A DNA stretch of 64,000 nt, taken from positions 57,675,554 to 57,739,553 of the forward strand of contig OX485803.1 of NCBI GenBank assembly GCA_950295325.1, written 5' to 3'. Shown here one piece after another: positions 1 to 11,518 of this stretch (within the stretch, counting starts at the first letter, position 1; each line of letters starts with the position of its first letter). Source of the stretch: Polytrichum commune (lineage: Eukaryota; Streptophyta; Polytrichopsida; Polytrichales; Polytrichaceae). The notes under the pieces were generated by a model. It searched no databases. It worked only from the letters and a program-made list of their open reading frames with translations, and was not told the DNA's origin. The translations under genes were made by a program, and so were the position numbers.

Positions 1-1761
1 TCTATGTGAACTCGTCCTTCATGGATGAAGGGGCTCCAATAGAAAACAACATGCCTATTAGTTGAGGGCAAATTACTTCCCATTGGAGTCTCAAATGCCA
101 TTCCCAATGTCTTTTAGCTTAAAAACAAAGATATTTTCATGCTATGGAAAAGATTATTGTGAAGTGTTCACCTTGCCAACGATGAGTTTGCATAAACACC
201 ACGAGCATCAAGCTAGAGGTTTGTGGTATCGCAACCCAAACCCACACTTGATTAGAACATTGGCCCATTGTGTAACATGAGCAGCCACCAAGTGGGACTC
301 AATGGATTTGCGAGGACAATATCTATGTACAACCAAAGCCACACATGAGTTGGCCCAATCTCCATTCATAAACGTAAGGGTGGAGCGCATGGCATGCACC
401 CCGCTATGGGTTACTCTAGACCCCTTGCTTGACAAGGTTTAGGGTTGGGAGTCACTCGATCCTTGGTCCTAGGGACATACCCCCAACTCTCCTTAAGCTA
501 CCATTATCACTTACTAGACTTAGACTCTCAATCAACAGTCCAAGGCATGTCCTTACCAGTGCAAGTAGTTAAGGAATACTAGTTCAAGACTAGGAGTGGG
601 GAGAAGTCCCAGGGACCACCCCGTGACTTCACTACCCTTCCCCACTCATATAAGCTTATGGTCTTGGGTGCATGGCCCCCACCTCACCATCGAAAGAAAA
701 AGAAAAAGAAATGTCCAATCCAAAGGGAGGCCAACTACCACTTTTTGAGTTGATTGCCCAACATACTTTGATGGGCTTTGTAGGGTGTTCCCCTTGTCTA
801 ATTGGAACGTTCCTTACACCATTGAAGATTCTCTGAGATTAACTCTACAATGGTAAGTTGATCACTCCCATGGGATGAAAGCTTGCCTCTGGGAGGCAAT
901 ATTAGGCTCTTTGTAGGGCAACCGGAGCACACTTAGCCTTCACAAGGATTGCTACAATCCCTTAGCATCTCTTTAGTGCCATCCATGTGCTTAGCCACCC
1001 ATGCATATGGGTTTGTGTGTGTGTGTGTGTGTGTGTTGGATTCATGCAACCAACTTGCACCAAAAACAATGAGGTAATTTTCCTCTCCTTTAGAATGAAA
1101 AACTTGAAAATAGGGTCCAAAAAGCCAACAAAACAACGTTTTTGGCGAGTCGGTGCCAACTTTGCATCAAATGCCAAATACACAACCTATGTTGTCGCCA
1201 ACACATTGACCATAATAGCTCCTCCTTTGTGACCTAACTCCATTTTTTTTGGGGGGGGGAGGGAATTACATCCTATCGCTTTAAATATGGATAAAATTGG
1301 GTGGTTGTGTGTAAGTAATCACCCCTTGAAGTTCTAAGGCAAGTGTACCTAAAACATACATTTTGAGCTCTTCACCCACTTCTCCTAGGATTGTAAAGGG
1401 GCGATACTATTAGTTGATGAGTAAATCCAAATCGAGGCCGTAAATTGTCCTTGTGTGTTTTGGAGCTCAAATGAATATCTCCTTCATTACCAAAATGGAG
1501 ATTATGGCTTTGCTGAAATGATCATATATTAAAACCCCCCCTCCTCAATTATGTTAGTTATTAGACCATTAGTAATTTACAAACTTTGCGTGCACATAGT
1601 CCAATGTCTCTAGATCCAATGTCTTTTAGATATCCATTCTTAGATCCACATGCCATTCAAAGATAGATGTTGGATCAAGATGAATAACCAAATGAAGCCC
1701 TCCCATTTAACAAATTCTTGGTGCATAGAATACAAAGACACAATCAACTTGGGAAATCATA
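1..1761. other. Intergenic DNA, no gene recognised
   Basis: Several short frames are open here, but none has a recognisable domain or extends past about 80 codons. The stretch holds a TG microsatellite (1014-1036) and a G homopolymer near 1250. I see no RNA gene. Confidence 0.6.
1014..1036. repeat. (TG)n microsatellite
   Basis: An uninterrupted run of about eleven TG dinucleotides. It opens spurious valine/cysteine and histidine/threonine frames on the two strands. Confidence 0.95.
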
Positions 1762-2161
1762 CACTAAATATTGTATTTAGTGTTATATGGTATTTTATGT
1801 CACTGTGGTAACTTTTCTAGTGACACTTTTTATGAAAAAATATACAATTATTGTCATCCCAAGTTTTGTTCAATTCATCCAAATGCCAATTAGTGAAACA
1901 ATGTTTAGTATATTATGCATCCTAACAATCATGTAGTGAAATGTTATCACAGATGAATGAAATTTGGATGAAAAATTACTTAGCAAGTGACAATTATTGT
2001 AACATTGTAAATCTATAATGCCTAACCTTTTTATTCTTTTCCTTTGACAAGGAAAGACTTATAATGTTAGGTTTAGTGTTGGTGACATTACACACGTGGT
2101 TTACAATTACTATTGAGTGAGACAAATAGAATTGGTGACACTCAATACAATATTTAGTGTA
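1762..2161. mobile_element. Mariner-like MITE, about 400 bp
   Basis: The left end (1762-1785) and right end (2138-2161) are near-perfect inverted repeats whose outer part reads CACTAAATATTGTATT, flanked on both sides by TA. TA target duplications and short inverted ends without coding capacity are typical of Tc1/mariner-derived MITEs. The outer motif CACTAAATAT recurs in the repeats at 42.9-43.8 kb, 47.1 kb and 48.3 kb, so this is one of a family in the window. Confidence 0.8.
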
Positions 2162-2192
2162 GTAATGTTTTAGTATTTCTTTTTGTTGGCTA

Positions 2193-3174
2193 TTAAAGCA
2201 CCCCCAACGAGCTTTTTAAGGAAGGGGTCCCTTGGTAGGATAAGGGCCGGGGCCCGTGACTGACAATCCTCGTGCAACCCTAGATTTTTTTTTTGAACTT
2301 GACTGAAAATTGTTGAGTGCCCAGTCCAACTTCAAACACCAAAGTTATCCTTGCATTCTTGAAGGTTGTCTAGTCCACAAAACCCATATTGAGTGCACCT
2401 CAACTTCAAGGTCCAAAATCTAATAACTATGGTAACTTCCACTTAGTCAACAAAGTATTGATCAGGATTTCATTCCCAAAGTGAAATTGTCAATAAAGTA
2501 TGTAATTAACTTGGAAGTTAAAGATAAGAAATTTTCCTCATTAACATTGAGGTGATCATTTTTGTGATTTACCATTTGAAAGGCCCTGGGCTAGATCACA
2601 TCTTCATTCGGTTGGGCCCCTCCTCTCCCACGCCCCCTTCACTGCCCGGTCTTCATGCCCGCACTTGTGTGGGAACTCATCCTTGTTGGGAACCAATGTG
2701 ACAATATCCAGTCAAAATTACAAATATTCAAGTGGACATCACTTTCATTATTCCCAAGCTAATTGATGGAGTTCCTTCACATGCCAAAGGAGCTTGATGG
2801 CTTAAGTGACCGGGTATTATCACATTGGTTCCCAATAAGGAAGTTCCCACGCATGTGCGGGCAAGAAGACTGGGTAATGAAGGAGGCGTGGGAGGGACCA
2901 AGCTCAGCCGAATGAAGTCCTGATCTAGCCCGGGGCATCTGAAAGCACCTTTGTCATTTTAGAATTGAGCTCAAAACATTGTGTTAATTTTAGCTATTTT
3001 GTTATATAGTATTTTAATAATAACAAGGCGTTGCTTGGGTTGGACGGGCAACATGTTTCAATCGGGTTCAAAAAAGGTTTTCTGGGACCGTTGCCCAATG
3101 GTTATGGGTCACAGGCCCCTGCCCTTATCCTATCCATGAACCCCTTCCTTAAAAAGCTCGTTGGGGGTGCTTTA
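2193..3174. mobile_element. Inverted-repeat element with a second inverted repeat nested inside
   Basis: The outer arms start TAAAGCACCCCCAACGAGCT at 2193 and end with its complement at 3174. They stay similar for about 110 bp, down to a T-run/A-run near 2290 and 3070. A second pair of arms lies inside, about 2581-2705 and 2815-2940, with GC-rich sequence unlike its surroundings. The two pairs do not share a centre, which fits one non-autonomous element inserted in another. The outside flanks (about 2170-2192 and 3178-3200) are also similar to each other in direct orientation. No coding capacity. Confidence 0.8.
2581..2940. repeat. Inner inverted-repeat pair
   Basis: The two arms of about 125 bp can be folded together. 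Both contain the complement of CCCGCAC and a CACATTGGTTCCCAA/TTGGGAACCAATGTG pair. Probably a nested foldback or MITE copy. Confidence 0.75.
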
Positions 3175-4402
3175 GCGTCTTAGCATTCCTTTTTGGTTAT
3201 GTTCCGTAGTGTTGTGTCAAGGGGAGGCCAACTACCCAACCCGCAGTTGGTGAGGTGGCTGGTCGACATTTATTGCAGCCGCTATTTTAGTGCTTCACAA
3301 ACAATGGTCCCACTTGCCACATCATCCCACAACATCTAAAATGGTCGACTAATGAGTCTAAAAGTATATATGGTGGTGGTGGGGGGGGGGGTCCTTTAGT
3401 TAGGAGAAAGCCATTTGATTCACGGGGTTGAGGTCCACTAGCAACATAAAGGGTGTTTCATCTTTATTTGTGTTGGAATGTAGTTTCCACCTGGGATATA
3501 AGTGGTCGCAGCGTATCCGAGCATGACACGTGGATTTTTTTGAGGAGGGGAATCATTATTTAGTGTCGGAACAGAGAGCCCTCTACGGTAGTTCAACAAT
3601 CTTGGTGAGTAATTAATAATGGGCGTGTGCCAACATGTGCCCTTCGTTCTCAAACATTCCAAAAGTGAGGGGGTGGAAGCCCAAAAGGTCGAGAGTTGGT
3701 TGTCAAAGGTATTGGACACTTTATGTTATGCCCACACTAGGACCAATGGTTGGGCCACACTAGTGGGGGAGTTTCCATCTCGATAGGAATTCTTGTCTTG
3801 CATCCATCGGCGAAAATGTAGTACATTATACATCCAGTGAGGTTACTATGAGTCAGATGAAAAATTTCTTACTATCAGCAGTGTTTTACAGAAAGAGATG
3901 AACTTTCCATGTTATGAGGAACTCCTTCTGTTGCCAAGGAGCAGTGAGTGGCCCTAGTATGGGCATGGTATTGGGGGTGAGTTTCCACATATGTTTGTTG
4001 CTCGCCCACCAAACTCATGTGAGAATAAGGACAATCGTAGATGAAATATGGTTGAGGTAGTGTTCGTATGTGCCAACCAATTATTATTGCTATTTTAAAG
4101 TGTTTAGTGGGGCGCATGGAAGTGCAGTGGCCCATGGCCACAACCCTCCACATTCTAGTAGGCAACCAAATTGTGGTTGGTTGGTTGGTTGGACGAACCT
4201 TCATGAGAACACATCCGACCCACTATCATCTACAATCTAGTGGAGCGAGCGGCGGACATGGAAACTCAACCTTATTATAATGTGGCAGTCCATCCAAACT
4301 GAAGACTTTTGCATGTTGTGGTTGGATGCATTCTCCCCTCCAACTACACTACACAAGGTAGATGGGCCTTGAAGTGGTCATTTTTTTTCCCAACTAGCCC
4401 AC
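3175..4402. other. Intergenic DNA
   Basis: Holds a G homopolymer near 3379 and a (GGTT)n stretch near 4180. No gene, RNA or element end could be recognised. Confidence 0.5.
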
Positions 4403-4969
4403 TTAACCTGGGAAAAGAAACACGGGTTCGACTATTACAAGATGGTTAGCAAATCCAAATCGAGTCCATAACCACTTTCCCTCATAATGTTCAGAGCTCA
4501 TAAGAATAACCGCATTGTCCAATCTCTTTAGAAATGTATCTATTTGGTGTTTGTTCTTCATCCTCATCTTACCACTCAAACATAGGCGTCCGATGGAGAA
4601 AAGTAATTGAATTCCACCCACATACCTTACAACTACCACCCCATCAAGAATCCTACTCAAAGACCACAACTTGTGTACGGTGGTCGTCTTTGAGATAGAA
4701 TGTTCCACGTCCATCACCACTTCAACAGGACCCAAGTGCCACAATTGTACCAACCATGTGAAACCCATGAACTCAAGGGACACTTTTAGACACCCTCCCT
4801 TCATGGGTGGGTGGAAAATAACATAAATGTGGGTCATCTTTTGGTTGACATTTGAAGCAAGATAGGTTTTGAAGTAAGACTTAAGAAACCCAAATCTCTT
4901 TTCATGATTCGTTCCACGACAATTTGTTGTTCTTCCAATGATATCGTCACATCTAAATTGGGGAAACAT
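4403..4969 (-). CDS. Hypothetical ORF, 188 codons, function unknown
   Basis: The longest open frame in the first 11 kb. It starts at a Met at 4969 and ends at 4403. I do not recognise the protein: it has no signal peptide, no clear membrane segment and no known motif. The composition (many Val, Leu, Lys, Arg) is not obviously low-complexity. It sits in repeat-rich DNA with no neighbouring gene. It may be a remnant of a mobile element or a chance frame. Confidence 0.25.
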   Translation of the reverse strand: MFPQFRCDDIIGRTTNCRGTNHEKRFGFLKSYFKTYLASNVNQKMTHIYVIFHPPMKGGCLKVSLEFMGFTWLVQLWHLGPVEVVMDVEHSISKTTTVHKLWSLSRILDGVVVVRYVGGIQLLFSIGRLCLSGKMRMKNKHQIDTFLKRLDNAVILMSSEHYEGKWLWTRFGFANHLVIVEPVFLFPG

Positions 4970-7900
4970 AAAAAAGGTTGCATTATAAGTGAGTCATGAG
5001 TTTGATACTATGACATTTGGAACATGATTGTCGCAATATTGAGCGTTCTCTTAAGATCAAACGAACTTCCTACTATGTTCAACTATAATGCACATAAGGT
5101 AGACGTGCCTAAATCCAACATAGCAGTAATTTGAACACCTATATGTCACTCGTATATGGTTAGGTGTGGATCTATGAACAAAAATCGAATATACAAACAA
5201 TATCCACTTATCTCATTTCCATAGGCCCTTTGTTATTAAAAAAATACTTAACATTTTCTTACTTCCCAATGATAAACCACGTCCTATCTTCACCTATATT
5301 TCTAAGACCGATGATAGTGACCCTCACAAGGAATTGCATTATCTTGGATAACAAACCTCAACAAGGGCAAGGAATGGAAATTGCAAAACATATACCTAAT
5401 TGACACCCTCCCTTCCAATCTTGGCCATGCTAAGTTGAAGGTGTTAAGTGGCAAGTGAATGCTACGGTCAACACATGTTGGCCAATGTCCCATTGCCACA
5501 TGTTTAAAAGGGTATACATGTCCTCACACATTTTGTCACCCTTGGATCGTCCCAACAACCATGATGTTGTTTGTATGACCGAGTCCAAACCCTAACACCA
5601 CGACATAACTTAGCATGCAAATTTCTTCTCCATGTTTATTGGCATCTAGATATCATTTGTACAATTTGCATTGATTAGTGCACCCTCTATATATCATCCC
5701 CTTACATCTACCCTCTTAAGTTTGATTCACCGAGTATGGAATTTAGCAAGGGTTGTAAGACTACACATAGGTGCAAATCGTCCAAGAATTTGTTAATTAG
5801 TCAATCTTGTAGATTTTGCTAACCTTATGTGTGGTACACACATCGGCTTTTGAGATTGAGATTAGTGTGGCCACAAAATGATCATCCTAAGTGTTTATGT
5901 CATTATTTTCTTAAACTTTTCCTTAATAGCAATTAAAGTTTAGTATAGCTGTTGTGACCCATCTTGAGAGTTATGAACCTAATTCACAATGAAATCACTT
6001 ATTTATAGACCCCCCCCCCTTTTGATTGAAACCTTAAAAGCTTGAATAACCTGAAGAATAGGCTTGTTGTAAGTATTAAGCTTGAACACTAAGAGCAACT
6101 TCGTTAATAAACCGACATGATCGCCCTTTCAAATGCAAGAAACTTGGAGAGGGAGTTATCGCATATGAGCGTACCTCTCATTTGTCCAACTTAAATGTTG
6201 ACCCCCCTATAGGTTTGCGGTTGGTTCATCTTAAACTACTCGGATGAGACTAAATTGGGATCATTCAAGCTAATTCAAATGTCAGATCAATTTGTCAAAA
6301 TAACAATAAAAAAACAACAACAACGACCACCTTTGGGCTGCATATGATTCAAGAGTCTTTACATTGGATGGATGAGAGGTACACTCGTACGCAATAATAG
6401 CCTTTCATCGAAAAAAAAGCTCCCGAGGATGAGAACCCAAGGAAGTTTTTGCCAAGTGGAATGCATTATGATGATATGCATAATGCATTGATATCGGTGC
6501 ATTCGGTGTGAAGAAACGCGCCCAACACACGTTCAATGCAAATCTTAAGTGCATTATGACAAGTGTGACTTAGTTGCAAATCGTGGAAGCAAATGCCTAT
6601 TTGAATGCTTAGAATACTGAACGGGGAGAACCGACCACTACACTAATAGTCATGTTACTATGGGCCACAGTATTGTCTAGAGCACACACTAATTTTCAAC
6701 CCACATTAAATTTCTAGTAGAAAATAGTGTCGGCCACAATAATTGTCGTCCTAGAATATTAACGTGGGTGATTATTTTACTTTGTGCTACTTTTGCCCTA
6801 CGAGCAATATTCAATGTGTGGTCAGAAGTCTTCATGAAGACTGAGGGGAAGACCTACGGTCTTGGACCCACGCTAGTTCCACCTTGACTAGAAAACTAGT
6901 ATGGTCCATGCTAATTTTCCACCCGCGCTAATAGGACTATTTAGCATAGTTACAAATTAACTGGTTGAGTTTGAGAAATAACCGGTTGAAGTTCAAGACT
7001 TCAAGAAAATTACCAATCATTCAAGGGGAATCTATGGAATGTACCCCATATTATATAAAGAAAAACCTGAAGGATCACAACATGTATTCAACCAGTTGGA
7101 CTTGGAAACAATAGGATCTTCACCAATTATGCCCAGAAATCCCCCTAGAAATTGCTTGGAATCATATGAGTAATTACACTCTAAACTTTGTCACATCATG
7201 CTCATGGCAACCTAAGTGCACGTGATAGTAAGGAATCGTGTAATGTTAACATGAATGCGTGATAAAAGAGAATCAATGTAGCATGTGACATTATAAAAAA
7301 CCACAAAGTCTACATTACAATGATGACAATAATCACGACGACCACAACGTGATGGGGTGTGAGAGTGTGATATGAATTCTTTGGTAGTTTATTTCCATGT
7401 CAAAACCCACAATATGGGAAGGACCGTGACAGTTAAGGAGGGAGATTTAAAAACCGAGGACATCCGTTCGGGATATAAGAGAGAAGAAGTGACATTAAGG
7501 AGGTGGATGTACGGAGTTTATAGAGTACTTTTACATGGTCAACTGGGTTTGGAGGAGTCATGAATAAGTGCCTAACTTCCATTCCTATGTTGGTGGGGCC
7601 GATTCAAAGGTGGCTACCAACATTTCGGCTTGAAATTTAAAAAGAACACACTTGCAGTTGTTTAGGAAAGAGACAAGATGCTCACTTGTCCCCACAAGGA
7701 TTTCATAGTACGTGAAGTAAGTAAGCATGTGCCATGTGGCCCTATTGTGAGCACTTCTAACTACTCCTACAACTTTAGGCCGTTCGGGGAGGTTTCTAGG
7801 GCATAATCGGTCAAACTCCTAGTGTTTTCGAGTCCATTTGTTACATGTTGTGATCCTCGAATTAGGATTTCTTTATGATATTTCTTAGCTTTCAAAGTTA

Positions 7901-10300
7901 GGGTGTTCTATAGATGTTCGAGCATAAAGTTTTGTCGTTTAGGTTGGAATTAGCTATATGTAGGTGTGCTAGATTTGTAGCGGTGGCAACTATGATGGGC
8001 AACAAACAAATCTTAGGATTAGGATCAAGTTCAGGGGGGTATGCACCAGGATTAGTGGAATTTCGCTTCTGTTTGTGGTTTTTGGAGTTCCCTTGTTGGT
8101 TGCGCCCCCTGTTGGCGTTCCAACCCTAGGGGGAAGAAGAAAGTTGCTACTGCAACACTGGATGTGCCGGTGAGTGGACAGTAGTCAAGCGTGGTTATGG
8201 CAATCGTCTTGGACCTCTATGAGGGTGAGTGGCAGTGATGCAACTAGGGTTCATTAGCAACAAAAACAAAACAACACACATTGAATGCATATTCACATGG
8301 AATACACATGCCTAATGAGTTGCAGAGCTTGGAGGCTCACATAAAGGACAAAACTGGAAAAATGAAGGTTGAGTACCGGAGGCATAAGTCATACATGAGG
8401 AGTAGACCGACGGCTTAGGATCCATGTGCTCAAGTTCTACGAAGTTATGTTTCACTAAAAACCTCGTGTCAAGGTTAAGTGCCTCATAGTTGTAGTGAAA
8501 GAAGAATTATGCATCTGGTAATCACTTTTATCATGTGACACTGATTATAAACATGTTACCTTCTCATGAATCTACATGGATCAACACAAAATTCCTCCTA
8601 TTTAATTCCAAACTTGTATGATCTAAGATCTATTCTAAGTGGTTTGAATGTACATTGAAGGTATATCACCAATCAAATCCTCTAGTTGTATTACATGCCC
8701 TCTTGAAGGTAAATTCAAACTTTTACTCAACTACAATGATTTGGAAGATCTAGCTCTCTTTGACAACTTGGCGTGATTTTCTTCCACTCAAAACGCACCT
8801 TTATACTAAAAATTACATACATTCAAATTATGAAGGTCATTGAATTTAACCGCATGATTCCCATATTTGTGCAAAGAAACTTCCGGTATTGTAAATGAAT
8901 AAGTATTTTGGAACAAATTCAGATAATAACCATGTATATGGTAGAGGTCAATGGTTATACACAAACACATTCAATTTTAATTACAAGAATAAACAAGGTG
9001 CTCAAAAAGACGAGTAATACTGAACTTTAAATTAAATATTTCCAAAATCAATAAACTACATCCCATAATATACTTGGAAATCAAGTTATTTTCAGATAAA
9101 TTGAATAAATAATATTTCAACATATAAGCAAGAATTCGTAACAAATTCAATGTACATACATACACGGGTAGATCACTTAGTGCATTTTAAAAACGACACG
9201 CGACATTATATAGAGAGGATTAAAATCATTTGAAATTAAAATTATTAAGGAATTTCAAATAATGAAGGGGCCATTAAATGTAGACAATCCCATTATAAGT
9301 AAGTTAGATGGACATAAAACGTGGGCCATTGATTTTTTGTAAAATTAATATAGGGGCTGAAGATAAGGATCCTATAATGTATGTTTAGTATGATATGTAA
9401 ATGGGTTTAGAACTCACGGGGATGGATGATAATTGAGATTTCCGTCTGTCCAAATTGGATGAAAAGGGAACGCGCCGTCGTTGGGGTCGTCTTCCCCACG
9501 CCCGTTTATTACTTAAAAGGAATATAGAGTACAAAAAATTGCAGTGACTTGGACAATATAAGTAATGAAAGGGTGCAAACAAATGAGTCATTTTTGAAAT
9601 TTAAGTAATTATAGGGAGGCTTTAATCTAGCCCTTGAAGGTAAATAGCCCCAAAACAAAAAAAACCCCAGCCGCACATGGTGCACAAAAATGCCTTAGAG
9701 TAATCTACCCGTGCATACATATGAGTGTTTTTGTAGAAAGTCCATGTAAATTAGGAAATAATTAAATATTTATAGCAATAAAATCACACAAATAATACAA
9801 ATTTTAAAGGCCTCTCCAGCCAAGCTTGTCCCACATCCCTATTTGGTTGAATGCCTTTGTCTAATTAGTCCAATGTGAGGGTCCACATTCACCTGTATAC
9901 TATATGCTGCAACTCAAGATTTAAAGAAAATTACCAATCCTTTTATAAAACATCATATTTGCCAATGTATAAAGCACGTCGTAAAAGCTATGGCCATGTA
10001 ACCTTGAAACCTTTAGAATCTTGACTGATTCCGACGTTCGCATGACATAACATTGTTCAACGGCTATCAATCGTTCCATTCTAATTATATCAACATATCG
10101 TTGTAGTTGAGTTTTCAACTTGAATATGCTAGTGCACTGCTATGATGTGAGAATGAATAGAGTATACTTCCGAATAAGATTTGACTTATTCTCAACCACA
10201 CCCGTTGTAAAAATTCAGCTCAATTAAGTCGCAAGTGTATGTTTGTTGGTTGCCTAGCTAGATACATGCTTCACATTCTTGTGTTCACTATTGAGTGCAA
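4970..10300. other. AT-rich intergenic DNA
   Basis: Frames do not exceed about 80 codons. Around 6640-6960 there are short repeated phrases resembling MITE ends (ACACTAATAGTCAT and GCTAATAGGACTAT), but I could not pair them into an element with a target duplication. No RNA gene was seen. Confidence 0.5.
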
Positions 10301-10308
10301 TGTAGCTA

Positions 10309-10466
10309 GGTGAGGATCAAAGAGCAAACATCATGAAGAACCATTGGATGTGACCAGTAAGAACCACTGGACGTGACCAGTGTTGGTAAAAACCGTTCAC
10401 GGGTGGCCCGCACCAGTTAGTGTGGGCTAGCTATAAGCTTATGATGTTTGCTCTTCGATTCTCACC
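10309..10466. mobile_element. Short inverted-repeat element (MITE-like)
   Basis: Arms of 26 bp at 10309-10334 and 10441-10466 are inverted copies, differing at about two positions. The core is GATCAAAGAGCAAACATCAT. Related left ends occur at 46861-46888 and 56565-56592. The right arm lies inside the first unit of the 259-bp tandem repeat and recurs in the later units, so the element seems to have been amplified with it. Confidence 0.6.
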
Positions 10467-11030
10467 AAACCACACACCAATCAAACACCTATAAGAAGAC
10501 GCACCATGCAATAATCCACCCACAGTTATTGATGTGGGCCACCAATGAACGGCTCCTACCATTAGGAACCACTTTTAGCTCCGATTTGGCCAATGAGAAC
10601 CATTGGATGTGATCAGTGAGAAGCACTGGACGTGACCAGTGTTGGTAAAAACCGTTCACGGGTGGCCCGCACCAGTCAGTGTGGGCTAGCTATAAGCTTA
10701 TGATGTTGGCTCTTTGATTCTCACCAAACCACATACCAATCAAACACCTATGAGAAGACGCGCCACGTAATAACCCAGCTTAACTTATTGATGTGGGCCA
10801 CCAACGAACGGCTCTTACCATCAGGAGCCACTTTTAGCTCCGATTTGGCCAATGAGAACCATTGGATGTGATCAGTGAGAAACACTGGACATGACCAGTG
10901 TTGGTAAAAACCGTTCACGGGTGGCCCGCACCAGTCAGTGTGGGCTAGCTATAAGCTTATGATGTTGGCTCTTTGATTCTCACCAAACCACATACCAATC
11001 AAACACCTATGAGAAGACGCGCCACGTCAG
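10341..11030. repeat. 259-bp tandem repeat, about 2.7 copies, upstream of GPDH
   Basis: The phrase CCATTGGATGTG marks unit starts at 10341, 10600 and 10859, an exact spacing of 259 bp. Units are highly similar, which suggests recent amplification. The third unit is cut off near 11030, where the GC-rich GPDH promoter region begins. Each unit contains the phrase GCTAGCTATAAGCTTATGAT, which includes a TATA-like core and a 10-bp palindrome. Confidence 0.95.
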
Positions 11031-11039
11031 ACCCCATCT

Positions 11040-11518
11040 GCCTTTTTGGCTAGGGTTGGTCTGGCCCAAGGGCAGTTAACACAGGCGAGCCCGTTCACCT
11101 CAGGCAGCCGCCCGGCCAGCGGCGGCAGCGGCATCCGGCGGCGGGGCCCAGCACGGCCCGAGCTCTGTGCAGCTGAAGCGGCCGTGGCCTCATTGGCCAG
11201 GAGGGCTAATAGCGAGCAGCTCGCACTCCACTCGCACTCTCCCCTCGCTCCCCTCTCATCACTCTCGCGTCCTGCCCAACTTCACTCACCACACCGTCAC
11301 GTCAACTTAACGTTTCGGTGCTCGCGGCAAGCGTTCTTGCTTCTTGGAGCGCTGTGTGGCGTGGAGGAAGAAGCTCTGTGTTGAGTTTGAGTTTTGAGTT
11401 TGGGGGTGCAACAAGAGAGCAGCAGCCGCGCGCCTGCGCTTCGGGTTGGTTTCGTCATTGAACTGTCCGGCGGAGGAGGAGTAGTAGGGGAGAGGGGGAT
11501 CCTGGGGGGAGGAGGGGG
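11040..11518 (+). promoter_or_regulatory. GC-rich promoter and 5' UTR region of GPDH
   Basis: The sequence changes abruptly from AT-rich repeat to CpG-rich DNA at about 11040 and stays so through exon 1. Pyrimidine-rich stretches (about 11220-11290) and a purine-rich leader just before the start codon fit a transcription start and leader. I cannot fix the start site. The open frames on both strands here are composition artefacts. Confidence 0.6.

Noticed and set aside
987-1232. Short frame with a Val/Cys repeat
   Set aside because: Caused by the TG microsatellite.
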